From contig JAGOJU010000006.1 in NCBI GenBank assembly GCA_017994935.1, positions 52,970 to 116,969 of the forward strand: a stretch of 64,000 nucleotides of DNA. The letters are read 5' to 3'. Shown here piece after piece: positions 38,927-47,514 of this stretch (the first letter of the stretch is position 1; each line of letters begins with the position of its first letter). This stretch comes from Opitutaceae bacterium (GTDB lineage: Bacteria; Verrucomicrobiota; Verrucomicrobiia; Opitutales; Opitutaceae). The position numbers and the translations under genes were made by a program. Under the pieces are notes generated by a model. The model had not been told where the DNA came from and searched no databases. It saw only the letters and a program-made list of their open reading frames with translations.

Positions 38927-40047
38927 GACCTGAGCGGCGTGCGATCCGGATTCGAGCGTTTGCGCTGGGGTCGATCGCGCTGCTTCTCGGCACGATCCCT
39001 GCAGCCGCAACGATCCGCACTTACTTCGTGGCGGCCGATGAAGTGGAGTGGAACTACGCTCCCGGCGGCAATGTGCTTGCCGACATGGAGTGCTGTGCGG
39101 ATGCGGCCACGTGGCTTTCGCGGGGGCCGCAGGAACTGCCGCCGGTCTTTCGAAAGGCGGTTTTTCGCGAATACACCGATGCCACGTTCTCCCACCTCAA
39201 GACGCGCTCCGCTGAATGGTCGCATCTGGGCATCCTAGGCCCGCTCATCAGGGCCGAGGTGGGAGATCAGATCGAGATCACCTTAAAAAACAACCTGGGC
39301 TTCTCCGTCAGCCTGCACGCCCACGGTGCATCCTATGACAAGGCCAGCGAGGGCGCCGGCTATCCGGACGGCACGCTTGGTGCGTACAAGTCGGATGACT
39401 ATGTCCCTCCCCGTGGCACCTGCACGTACCACTGGAACATTCCGGAGCGCGCCGGTCCGGGCCCCAATGATCCGAGCTCGATCGCATGGCTCTATCATTC
39501 GCACGTGGATGCACCCCGCGACACCAATTCCGGACTTGTGGGTGTGATGATCGTTTCACGACGCGGAGCCGCGCTACCGGACGGAACGCCGAAGGACGTG
39601 GATCACGAATTCGTCACGCTCTACGACATCTTCGACGAGGCTCAAAGCCGGCTTGCGGGGAAAAACACAGCGGTGCTTGTTTCGCCCGGCACGCCCGATG
39701 CGGAGGGGGAGACCGACGAGGGCGAGGAGGAGGCGGACGCGAATCAGTTTCATACGATCAACGGGTACATCTACGGCAACCTTCCGATGCCCCGTATGAA
39801 GGTCCGGGAACACGTCCGCTGGTACCTTGTGGCCCTTGGCGGCGAAAAGGATCTGCACACTCCCCACTGGCACGGCAACACCGTGCTCCATGAAGGTCAT
39901 CGCACCGATGTGATCGAACTCCTGCCCGCAAGCATGAGGGTCGCCGACATGATCCCTGACAACCCGGGCATCTGGATGTACCACTGCCATGTCAACGACC
40001 ACATCCGCGCCGGAATGGCGGCAAGGTACGAAATCGTCGTGCCGTAA
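38923..40047 (+). CDS. Secreted two-domain multicopper oxidase
   Basis: A 374-aa exported enzyme with signal peptide ending PAAA. The four copper motifs are in order: LHAHG, LYHSHVD, HTPHWHG and YHCHVNDHIRAGM, the last giving the type 1 Cys, two His and the axial Met. An acidic insert (EGETDEGEEEAD) separates the domains. The sequence style (EYTDATFSH, LGPLIRAEVGD) recalls ceruloplasmin/hephaestin-like oxidases rather than laccases or CueO. It could oxidise metal ions or phenols. It is coupled to the phosphatase gene by ATGA overlap, and a P450 follows 170 bases later. Confidence 0.92.
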   Translation: MRPERRAIRIRAFALGSIALLLGTIPAAATIRTYFVAADEVEWNYAPGGNVLADMECCADAATWLSRGPQELPPVFRKAVFREYTDATFSHLKTRSAEWSHLGILGPLIRAEVGDQIEITLKNNLGFSVSLHAHGASYDKASEGAGYPDGTLGAYKSDDYVPPRGTCTYHWNIPERAGPGPNDPSSIAWLYHSHVDAPRDTNSGLVGVMIVSRRGAALPDGTPKDVDHEFVTLYDIFDEAQSRLAGKNTAVLVSPGTPDAEGETDEGEEEADANQFHTINGYIYGNLPMPRMKVREHVRWYLVALGGEKDLHTPHWHGNTVLHEGHRTDVIELLPASMRVADMIPDNPGIWMYHCHVNDHIRAGMAARYEIVVP

Positions 40048-40217
40048 GCATGGTGCGCCACACCACACCGACGCCACGTTCTCCAACCCAGACAGCATGA
40101 CCGCTCCCGTTTCCATGCTGCGACTGACTCGGCATTGAACTTTGTGAGTCCAGAAATGGCTGCCATGACACTGCCCCCCGCTACAACGTCCTGCAAAACC
40201 CCAGAATAACCATCCCC

Positions 40218-41396
40218 ATGCCCTGTCCGTTTCACAATCAACATCCCGACCCATTCCGTGAACCCCGGCGCAAGGACGGCGTCCTGATAAACGACTTTCA
40301 CGGCGACACCATGCCGATACTTCTCCGCCATGCAGATGTGCGAAATGCTGCGCGTGACTGGGAAACCTTCAGTTCGGACGCACCGTTCAAGATTCCGATC
40401 CCCACCGAGGAAGGAGTGCGAACAGTACGCCAGCTTCCGCTGGAGATCGATCCCCCGGATCAACTGGACTACCGCGCGATCATGGAGCCCTACTTCAACC
40501 GCGCAAAGCTCCCCGAGGTTGTCGCACAGGTGGAGGCCCTTGTGGAGGCGCACGTACAGGAGGCGCTCGGACGCGACTCCATCGAGATCGTGCGGGAGTT
40601 TGCCATTCCGCTCCAGTCGCGTGGGCTCGCCTACCTGATGAATGTCCCCCAGTCCGAAGCTGAAACATGGATCCGGTGGGGCGTGCATGTCTTCCGCGAA
40701 GGCGACGGCACATCAAAGGGCGCCGCGATGGAAGCCTATGCCAGCAGCCTGCTCGAGCGGGGCGCCGCCAATCCTTCCGATGACTTTTTCAGCGCCCTGA
40801 CCCGGTCCACTTTCCGCGGCCGGAAACTCACCCGGGAGGAAATGCTCGGATTCTGCAGCATCGTATTCGCGGGTGGACGCGACACCATCATCAATTCGAT
40901 CTCAGGTGTGGTCGGACATCTTGCGAAAAACCCGTCCGACCTTGAGTTCCTGCGTGAGGATCCCAAACGGATCATTGGCGCGAGTGAGGAGTTCTTCAGG
41001 GTCCTGTCGCCCTCCACGCACCTGACCCGCAAATGCACTCGGAAGGTACACCTGCACGGCGTCGATGTGGAACCCGGAAGATTCATATCGTTGAATTTTG
41101 CCGCCGCCAACTTCGATCCCGAAGTATTCGAGGATCCAGAGCAGGTTCGCCTGGATCGCCGGCCGAATCCCCACGTCGCATTCGGTTTCGGAACACACTT
41201 GTGCCTCGGAGCCCCACACGCACGGCTGATGGTCCGCACTCTCCTGAAAACACTCTGTCACCGGGTCGCCCGGATCGAAGTGATCCTCGCCAAGGATCGT
41301 CTGGAAACGGAAACAACCTACCAGAGGCAGGTCGCCTATGAGACGCTCCGCGTCAGATTGATTCCCCGCAGCATGAACGATGGGCCGCATGGCTGA
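40218..41396 (+). CDS. Cytochrome P450
   Basis: A 392-aa soluble bacterial P450. The haem-binding segment is FGFGTHLCLGAPHARL with the Cys ligand, the I-helix oxygen-activation motif is FAGGRDTIIN, the K-helix ExxR is EFFR and LEIDPPDQLDYRAIMEPYF resembles the B-C region of class I enzymes. No ferredoxin or ferredoxin reductase gene is in the window, so its redox partner is elsewhere. The substrate is unknown. It is 170 bases after the multicopper oxidase and convergent with the AraC regulator. Confidence 0.95.
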   Translation: MPCPFHNQHPDPFREPRRKDGVLINDFHGDTMPILLRHADVRNAARDWETFSSDAPFKIPIPTEEGVRTVRQLPLEIDPPDQLDYRAIMEPYFNRAKLPEVVAQVEALVEAHVQEALGRDSIEIVREFAIPLQSRGLAYLMNVPQSEAETWIRWGVHVFREGDGTSKGAAMEAYASSLLERGAANPSDDFFSALTRSTFRGRKLTREEMLGFCSIVFAGGRDTIINSISGVVGHLAKNPSDLEFLREDPKRIIGASEEFFRVLSPSTHLTRKCTRKVHLHGVDVEPGRFISLNFAAANFDPEVFEDPEQVRLDRRPNPHVAFGFGTHLCLGAPHARLMVRTLLKTLCHRVARIEVILAKDRLETETTYQRQVAYETLRVRLIPRSMNDGPHG

Positions 41397-41513
41397 TTCC
41401 ATGCGCCGATCCCTAGGTTATGAAATGGGAGTGATTCCTCTGCCACGCTGCCAGCCCTTGCTGCCTGCCACGTCCGGACCGGTTCGGGCGGGATTCGGCT
41501 GCGCTCGCGACAC

Positions 41514-42365
41514 TTACTGCCCGCGCACGCGCCGGCGGTAATCCGACGGGGCCATTCCCATCTCCTGCTTGAACGCCTTCGAGAAGTGGAACACGTCACA
41601 GAAATCGAGCGCGTCCGCGATCTGCTTGAGCGACTGTTCACCCTGGTAGATCGCCGCGCTCGCCCACTCGAGGCGCCGTCGTTTCTGATAGCGGCCAGGT
41701 GACTCTCCCATGGCCTTGGCAAAACGTTTCCGGAAGTTCTCGTAGTTCAGTCCGATCTGGGTGGCCACTTCCTGGGGCGTCGGCCAGCCGCCGCCACTAT
41801 GATCGCCTAGCAGATGCAGGCTCTTCTCCAGCCAGGCATCACGCCCCGCCCGTGTCTTGCCTTCCGCATCGGCCGCGAGCATCTCGGTGATGACCAGGAT
41901 AAACCGTCCCATGGCACGGAGCGGCCCTCCCGCGGCAGAGAGCGAATCGCCCTTCACCACATCACCCAACCGCTGTCGCCAGTATTCGGCGGATCCCAGC
42001 TTCAGCACCGGGTGTTTCTCCCTCAACAGTCCCTGGGTTCGCCAAAGTCCAAACTGTGGTCCACCCACGACAAAGTAGAGTTGGGTCCAGCCCTCCCCGC
42101 TCGCCGGTCCATAAGCGTGGGCAAGTTCGGGAAACACCACGACAACATCCCCGGGCACCAGCATCTCCTGCGATCCCAAGGCATCCTGATAATATCCTTT
42201 CCCGTTCACCATCAGCACAAATGCAAAGCCCTCGAGCGTTCGCATACGGGATGGACTGATGCCCTCCGCATTCTGCAGGATGCCCGCCAGTTCAATCGTC
42301 CCGAGCGCGGTTCGAAGCGGACTTTTCAGGAGGATCTTGGACTGAAATGCAAGGCTCGTGGGCAC
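41514..42365 (-). CDS. AraC-family transcriptional regulator
   Basis: A 283-aa regulator starting with GTG. The N-terminal half is a cupin-like sensing domain (LVPGDVVVVFPELAHAYGP), typical of sugar-responsive AraC proteins. The C-terminal half has both helix-turn-helix motifs: EVATQIGLNYENFRKRFAKA and LKQIADALDFCDVFHFSKAF, followed by FKQEMGMAPSDYRRRVRGQ. It is divergent from the PhyH-type oxygenase gene with only 71 bases between starts, so it most likely controls that gene set and itself. Confidence 0.95.
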   Translation of the reverse strand: MPTSLAFQSKILLKSPLRTALGTIELAGILQNAEGISPSRMRTLEGFAFVLMVNGKGYYQDALGSQEMLVPGDVVVVFPELAHAYGPASGEGWTQLYFVVGGPQFGLWRTQGLLREKHPVLKLGSAEYWRQRLGDVVKGDSLSAAGGPLRAMGRFILVITEMLAADAEGKTRAGRDAWLEKSLHLLGDHSGGGWPTPQEVATQIGLNYENFRKRFAKAMGESPGRYQKRRRLEWASAAIYQGEQSLKQIADALDFCDVFHFSKAFKQEMGMAPSDYRRRVRGQ

Positions 42366-42436
42366 TTTCCCAAAATTTACATCAGTTCTCCCAGTTCAAC
42401 CATTTAATGCAGCCCATCCCGGGTGTAACCTGTCGC

Positions 42437-43360
42437 ATGACCCCCACACTTGAACTTCCCCAGCTCCATTCCTACGGCCATGAGCTGGAAATGGCCGACG
42501 ACAAAGTCGGCCTCCTCCGCGACTCCAGCGAGGCAGCCGATGACATGGAAGAGCTTCGCCGCCGCTTTGCCGACGATGGCTACCTATACATGCGGGGTTA
42601 CCTCGACCGCGATCAGGTCCTGGGCGCTCGCGCCAGCCTGACATCCCGCCTCGCGGAGACAGGCGTTCTTGATCCCGCTTTTCCGTCCATCGATGCCGTC
42701 TGCAAGCCGGGTTCGGGTTATGTCTTCAAACCCGAAATCACCAACAACAACGACGAGGTTCAAAACCTCCTCTACGCCGGGCGGCTGACCGATTTCTACA
42801 CCCGCTTTTTCGGCGAGCCGATCCGTCATTATGATTTCACCTGGCTGCGCGCCATAGGCCCCGGCAAGGGGACCAATCCCCACTGCGACCTTCCCTACAT
42901 GGGCCGCGGCACCCATCGCCACATGACCTGCTGGCTGCCCTACGGGGACATCTCGTTCGAACTCGGCGGGCTCATGATCCTCGAAGGCTCGCACAAGCGG
43001 ATGGACCTCTTGGAAAACTACATCTACCGCGACGTCGACACCTACTGCGAAAACAAGCCAAAGGAAGCCGCCAAGGCCAAGGAGGGCGCCTGGTCCTTCT
43101 CCGGCACGCTCTCGCACAACCCCCCCGCAATTCGCAACAAGTTCGGCAGTCGCTGGCTCACGACCGAGTATCGCGCCGGCGACTTCCTGACTTTTGGCAT
43201 GTTCCTCGTGCATGCCTCGCTCGACAACCGCAGCGACAACCGCCTCCGCATCTCAAGCGACTCCCGGTACCAGCGCGCAAGCGAACCCATCGACGAACGC
43301 TGGGTGGGCATCAATCCGCCGGGTCACTCGACGGCGGGCAAACGCGGCCGGATCTGCTGA
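42437..43360 (+). CDS. Phytanoyl-CoA dioxygenase (PhyH) family oxygenase
   Basis: A 307-aa Fe(II)/2-oxoglutarate-type enzyme. The iron facial triad reads H149-x-D151 in NPHCDLPYMG and H259 in FLVHASLDNRSDNRLRI, with R269 a likely 2-oxoglutarate anchor. ADDGYLYMRGYLDRDQV is the family opening and WLPYGDISFELGGLMILEGSH the core strand. PhyH relatives hydroxylate lipids, amino acids or natural products; nothing here fixes the substrate. The ATG at 42437 was preferred over an upstream in-frame start that falls in the AraC coding region. It is divergent from that AraC gene. Confidence 0.92.
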   Translation: MTPTLELPQLHSYGHELEMADDKVGLLRDSSEAADDMEELRRRFADDGYLYMRGYLDRDQVLGARASLTSRLAETGVLDPAFPSIDAVCKPGSGYVFKPEITNNNDEVQNLLYAGRLTDFYTRFFGEPIRHYDFTWLRAIGPGKGTNPHCDLPYMGRGTHRHMTCWLPYGDISFELGGLMILEGSHKRMDLLENYIYRDVDTYCENKPKEAAKAKEGAWSFSGTLSHNPPAIRNKFGSRWLTTEYRAGDFLTFGMFLVHASLDNRSDNRLRISSDSRYQRASEPIDERWVGINPPGHSTAGKRGRIC

Positions 43361-43385
43361 CAAGGCAGTCCAGTTCCTTTCCAGA

Positions 43386-43405
43386 CCGCCATCGCCCAAT
43401 GGCGG
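43386..43405 (+). terminator. Hairpin between PhyH and ferritin-like genes
   Basis: CCGCCAT pairs with ATGGCGG around CGCCCA, 26 bases after the PhyH stop, followed by a T/C-rich stretch. It could be a partial terminator or attenuator inside the gene set. Confidence 0.5.
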
Positions 43406-43444
43406 CCGGTTTCCTTTCATTCACCTTCATCCCTCCATTCCTTC

Positions 43445-44767
43445 ATGGTCGCATCCGCCACGCCCACGCCCGTCATTCCGCCCTCAACCTCCGGCCGCAT
43501 GGCCGCCGTCCAGGAGATGGCCCGCCTGCAGCGCATCCTTTTCGAGGTGGAGCGGGAGTTCATCCGCACGGCGACGACGTTGATCTACCGCGTTGGTGAA
43601 CCGGAACTGAAATACCTCCTCTGCCAGCATGTCTGGGAGTCGGCCGGCCACGCGCGTTTCCTGCGTGAACGGGGCCGAGAGCTCACCGGCTTCGGCGGGG
43701 GCGAGGGCGTTCGGCCGGCGCTCCGCCAGCTTTTCACCGAGGCAGTGATGCCCGGCGATGCCTATGTTGCCCTCGCAGGATTCTACCGGGTGCTGAAGCC
43801 CGCCCTCCTCGCCTCCTATCATCACTACCTGAAGGCCACCCATGCACTCGCCGACTGGCCCTCGAGGCGGCTCGTCGAGGAGTTCATCGGCGACGAAACA
43901 CGTCACGCAAAGGAGATGGCCGAGTTTGACACGTCGAAGGAGGCCGATGTCTGGGTTAGGCATCTCGAGGCCGCGCTCTCGTCCCTGGGCGGTTTCCTCG
44001 GCCAGGATACACGTCTGCCGCTGCCCGCAGGCCATGTCTGGGAAAGCTCGAAGCGTCCCTATACGCACCCCGACACCTGCAACCGCGGAAAATATCCGAC
44101 CTGCTCCAGCGTTTTCAGCAACGACCCGAAGGAGACTCCGATCGTGCGTTTCTGGCTGGTCGATCCCAAGACCGATGCCCGGGTGATCAGGCTCATGGTC
44201 TATATCTGGCTCATGATGGAGATGGATGCCGTCGACTATCTGGCGACTGTTTTCTTCGACACACCCGACGCCCCCTTTGACCTGCACCACGATCTTGCGC
44301 GCCACCTCTGGGACGAATCACGCCACAGCCAGTTCGGATACCGGCAGCTTCCCAAACTTGGCGTCGATCTCATGACGGTCGAGCACTCGCTCGAACTGTA
44401 CAACGTCCTCGTCCAGATGGCACCGCATGAGCGCTACGCGATGATGACGATGGAGTTTGAAGCCGGCAGTTTTCCGACCAAGGCGACCGTCATGGACCGA
44501 GTGCGCGAACTGAACGACTTCGAGGCCGACACCCTGCTCGCGTTCGATCGCAACGATGAGCAGCATCACGTGCGCTACGGTCACCGCTGGCTGCCGGAAA
44601 TCATGGCGCTCTGCGGCGAAAAACGTCCGGTTGAGGAATTTATCAAGGCCACCCAGCAGCGTTTTGCGGAGCTCACCAAAGTCTACGGCAACCGCACTCC
44701 CCACGGCCTACCGCCCGAGACACGCCTGACCGGCGAAAAGATTCTCAGACTCGCCGTGGGAAATTGA
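43445..44767 (+). CDS. Tandem ferritin-like (putative diiron) protein
   Basis: A 440-aa soluble, mostly helical protein. Its C-terminal half shows a complete diiron four-helix pattern: E259 (MEMDAVDY), E291-S-R-H294, E337/E339 (MEFEAG) and E372-Q-H-H375, i.e. E / ExxH / E / ExxH. The N-terminal half has the same helical rhythm: Glu at 34/36/38 (EVEREF), ESAGH at 65-69 and E151-T-R-H154, but the third helix (YRVLKPALLASYHHYL) lacks an acid, so that bundle looks degenerate. It may belong near the DUF455/ferritin-like proteins. A role as oxidase or oxygenase is inferred from the iron ligands. It lies 84 bases after the PhyH gene and 67 before a glycosidase. Confidence 0.8.
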   Translation: MVASATPTPVIPPSTSGRMAAVQEMARLQRILFEVEREFIRTATTLIYRVGEPELKYLLCQHVWESAGHARFLRERGRELTGFGGGEGVRPALRQLFTEAVMPGDAYVALAGFYRVLKPALLASYHHYLKATHALADWPSRRLVEEFIGDETRHAKEMAEFDTSKEADVWVRHLEAALSSLGGFLGQDTRLPLPAGHVWESSKRPYTHPDTCNRGKYPTCSSVFSNDPKETPIVRFWLVDPKTDARVIRLMVYIWLMMEMDAVDYLATVFFDTPDAPFDLHHDLARHLWDESRHSQFGYRQLPKLGVDLMTVEHSLELYNVLVQMAPHERYAMMTMEFEAGSFPTKATVMDRVRELNDFEADTLLAFDRNDEQHHVRYGHRWLPEIMALCGEKRPVEEFIKATQQRFAELTKVYGNRTPHGLPPETRLTGEKILRLAVGN

Positions 44768-44834
44768 ACCGGGAGATTCCTCGACTTCACTCGACGGTCA
44801 GGATCGCAGGCTCGTTCGCGGTCCCGCTCCGCCC

Positions 44835-46196
44835 ATGACTGAATCCGTCCTTCTCCGAACCGTGCTTCGCGCCATGATTTTCCTCGGATGGCTGATCGCC
44901 GCCACCGCACTTCCCGGAGAGGCGCTGCCGAGGGCGGACATGGAGTTCCTTCGCGACATGGCGCGCGACGTGATTCAGGCATCCCGGGTTGAGCCTGGTT
45001 CGAATGGCGGCGGCAAGTGGACGCTGCGCAATACGGTCGGCTTCTCCCTCGTGACCCCGGGCAGGGATTCCTATCACTCCTTTTGGATTCGCGATTTCTC
45101 CATGGCCCTGGACTCCGGTCTGTTCACACCGGACGAGATCCGGAATCACCTGCTGCTGATCTGCCGGACGCAGAACGGACCCCAGGAACGCCGCCTCGCC
45201 AACGGACTCCACCTGCGTCCGTGGTCCATTCCCGACCACATCAACTACAACGGTCTGCCCACGTTCTATCCGGGCACCTATGCGACGGGAGAAGACCAGG
45301 GAACCGGGGCATTTGGACGGGTTCCCCCGATCGACGATCACTATGAATTCATCCACATCGCCCACACCTGCTGGAAATCCACAGGAAGCACAGCGATCTT
45401 CGGGCAGACGGTGGAAGGAGTCCGCATTTTCGATCGTCTCCTGTCCGCCTTCGAGAGCCCGACCTCTGATCCACCGAGCGGCCTGGCTGAAACGTCCGAG
45501 GACGATCGCGCGGTGGGTTACGGCTTCCTGGATGGAGTGACCCAAACGGGAAAACTGCTTTTCGCTTCATTGCTGCGCTATCGGGCGGCCGGCGAACTGG
45601 CCGAAATGGCTGAAGCTGTCGAGCGGCCGGCTCTCGCAACGTCATTCCGGCTGATCCAAGAGCGGATCAAGACCAGCATCGGTCCCACCTTCGCGGATCC
45701 CAAATCCATTGGCGGCTGGCTGCGCGCATCGACCGGCCTGAGCCGGGAGGCCGACGTCTGGGGCACGCTCTTCGCACTCCACCTGGGCGTGCTCAGCCCA
45801 TCCCTCGCCGAAGCCGCCCGCTCCACCCTCGCCGATGCCGTCCGCCGCGGAACCATCATCTGCGAAGGAGGAGTGCGACAGGTTCCGACCGACCTGGACT
45901 TCAGCGACACCACTGCCTGGGAGCGATGCCGGTGGCCGGTCAACGCGTATCAGAACGGCGGATACTGGCACACGGCGACCGGCTGGCTTGTGGCGGCATT
46001 GTGGCCGGGAGAACGACCGCTGGCGCGCCAGGTCTTTGATGAATTGATCTCCCACCTTCGCAGCGGGGATTTCCGTCGCGGGACTGGATTCGGAGCCCCT
46101 TGGGAAGTTTTCGCTCCCAACGGCAAGTCCCGCCAAAACCCCGTCTATCTCACCTCAGTGGCCCTGCCCTACGGCATTCTGAAAGACCTGAAATAG
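44835..46196 (+). CDS. Secreted six-hairpin glycosidase-like protein
   Basis: A 453-aa secreted protein; signal peptide to about residue 31 (ending GEALP). The body looks like an (alpha/alpha)6 toroid: DSYHSFWIRDFSMALDSGLF at about 78-97 is the kind of W-x-R-D block seen in such enzymes, followed by HEFIHIAHTCW-like helices, LSREADVWGTLFALHLGVLS, YQNGGYWHTATGWLVAALWP and GTGFGAPWEVFAP. Acids in WIRDF and GAPWEVF are positional candidates for catalysis. The exact family is not recognised. It stands between the diiron protein and a sugar dehydrogenase gene. Confidence 0.75.
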   Translation: MTESVLLRTVLRAMIFLGWLIAATALPGEALPRADMEFLRDMARDVIQASRVEPGSNGGGKWTLRNTVGFSLVTPGRDSYHSFWIRDFSMALDSGLFTPDEIRNHLLLICRTQNGPQERRLANGLHLRPWSIPDHINYNGLPTFYPGTYATGEDQGTGAFGRVPPIDDHYEFIHIAHTCWKSTGSTAIFGQTVEGVRIFDRLLSAFESPTSDPPSGLAETSEDDRAVGYGFLDGVTQTGKLLFASLLRYRAAGELAEMAEAVERPALATSFRLIQERIKTSIGPTFADPKSIGGWLRASTGLSREADVWGTLFALHLGVLSPSLAEAARSTLADAVRRGTIICEGGVRQVPTDLDFSDTTAWERCRWPVNAYQNGGYWHTATGWLVAALWPGERPLARQVFDELISHLRSGDFRRGTGFGAPWEVFAPNGKSRQNPVYLTSVALPYGILKDLK

Positions 46197-46328
46197 CCTC
46201 CGCGCCGAGGAGTGCCTTCAGCCCCAGAGGCCGGGGGAACAGGGGCAACTGACACGGGATGGCCCGGCCGAAACCGTCGATTTACCCAGGCGCTCCCTCG
46301 GGAGGGACCAGCAAGCCCATTGCTGCAA

Positions 46329-46345
46329 TTTTCATTAATTTTCAG
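46329..46345. promoter_or_regulatory. Phased direct repeat TTTTCAT / TTTTCAG
   Basis: TTTTCAT at 46329 and TTTTCAG at 46339 start exactly 10 bases apart, about one helical turn, 42 bases before the dehydrogenase start. The same arrangement occurs at 62154-62170 before another sugar gene. It could be a regulator site or part of the promoter. Confidence 0.4.
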
Positions 46346-46387
46346 AATGATTCTTGCCGTGAAGTCCATAGGCTGGAATTTCAAACC

Positions 46388-47503
46388 ATGACGAAAACCT
46401 ATCGCGCCGCGCTCGTCGGCACCGGTTCCATTGGCGATGCCCACGTCCGGGCGGTTGAATCCACCCATGGGCGAGTGGTGCTTGAGGCGGCCGTCGACAT
46501 CGACCAGGCACGCGTGACCGACTTCGGACGGCGTCACAAGCTTCCCCACACCTACACCGACTATCAGGTGATGCTGCGCGAGTTGAAACCCGACATTGTC
46601 ATGATTGCGACGCCCCCGTCGCAACACATGCCGATGAGCGTGGCGGCCATGGAGGCGGGCGCCTGGGTGTTTTGCGAAAAACCCCTGTGCGGATCCCTCG
46701 CCGAACTCGATGCCATCCAGGCCGCGGAGAAGAGAACGGGATGCTACACGGCCTGCATTTTCCAGATGCGTTTCGGTTCGTCGACCGCGCATGTGCGCCG
46801 CCTCGCCGATCTCGGACTGCTCGGTCGCCCGCTGGTGGGGGTCTGCAACACCCTCTGGTACCGCGACCCAGCCTACTATGCGGTTCCGTGGCGCGGCCGC
46901 TGGGACACCGAACTTGGAGGACCGACCATGGGACTCGGCATCCATGCGATGGACCATCTGCTCCACCTTTTCGGCGACTGGCGCGAGGTGCGGGCAATCG
47001 CGGCCACGCTTGATCGCGCAATCGAGGTTGAGGACGTCTCCATGGCGCTGGTCACGTTTGCCAACGGCGCTGTCAGTTCGATCGTGAACAGCGCGCTGAG
47101 CCCCCGCCAGGAAACCTACCTGCGCCTGGACTACCAGCGCGCCACCGTGGAGCTCACCCACCTCTACGCCTATACGCGTGACAACTGGAAATTGACCCCG
47201 GTGCCAGCAACCCAGGACGACGGGCTCATGCAGGCCTGGCAAAGTTTCCCCCCCGACGTCGGCTCAACCCACGGAGCACAGCTCAACGCCTTTGTCGCCA
47301 GCCGCGATGCCGGCCGCCAGCCTCTCACTTCGGGCGAGGAGGCCCGCAAGACGGTCGAACTTCTGACTGCCATCTACAAGTCCGCCTTCACCGGCGAGAT
47401 TGTCAGTCGCGGCTCGATCCGGCCGGGCGACTCGTTTTACAACGCGCTGCACGGGAATCGCGCCCCTTCCAGGAACAAGAACCAGCCGCCCCCGGTCCGT
47501 TGA
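46388..47503 (+). CDS. Gfo/Idh/MocA-family sugar oxidoreductase
   Basis: A 371-aa NAD(P)-dependent dehydrogenase. The Rossmann start is YRAALVGTGSIGDAHVRAVE, followed by MIATPPSQHMPMSVAAMEAG and the catalytic-lysine motif FCEKPLCGSLAEL. The C-terminal domain has GLGIHAMDHLLHLFGDW with its His, as in inositol and glucose-fructose relatives. It would oxidise or epimerise a sugar, glycoside or inositol. The ATG at 46388 starts at the Rossmann fold; an in-frame start 43 codons earlier adds unrelated residues. The next gene is 11 bases downstream. Confidence 0.93.
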   Translation: MTKTYRAALVGTGSIGDAHVRAVESTHGRVVLEAAVDIDQARVTDFGRRHKLPHTYTDYQVMLRELKPDIVMIATPPSQHMPMSVAAMEAGAWVFCEKPLCGSLAELDAIQAAEKRTGCYTACIFQMRFGSSTAHVRRLADLGLLGRPLVGVCNTLWYRDPAYYAVPWRGRWDTELGGPTMGLGIHAMDHLLHLFGDWREVRAIAATLDRAIEVEDVSMALVTFANGAVSSIVNSALSPRQETYLRLDYQRATVELTHLYAYTRDNWKLTPVPATQDDGLMQAWQSFPPDVGSTHGAQLNAFVASRDAGRQPLTSGEEARKTVELLTAIYKSAFTGEIVSRGSIRPGDSFYNALHGNRAPSRNKNQPPPVR

Positions 47504-47514
47504 CTCTTTCCCCC

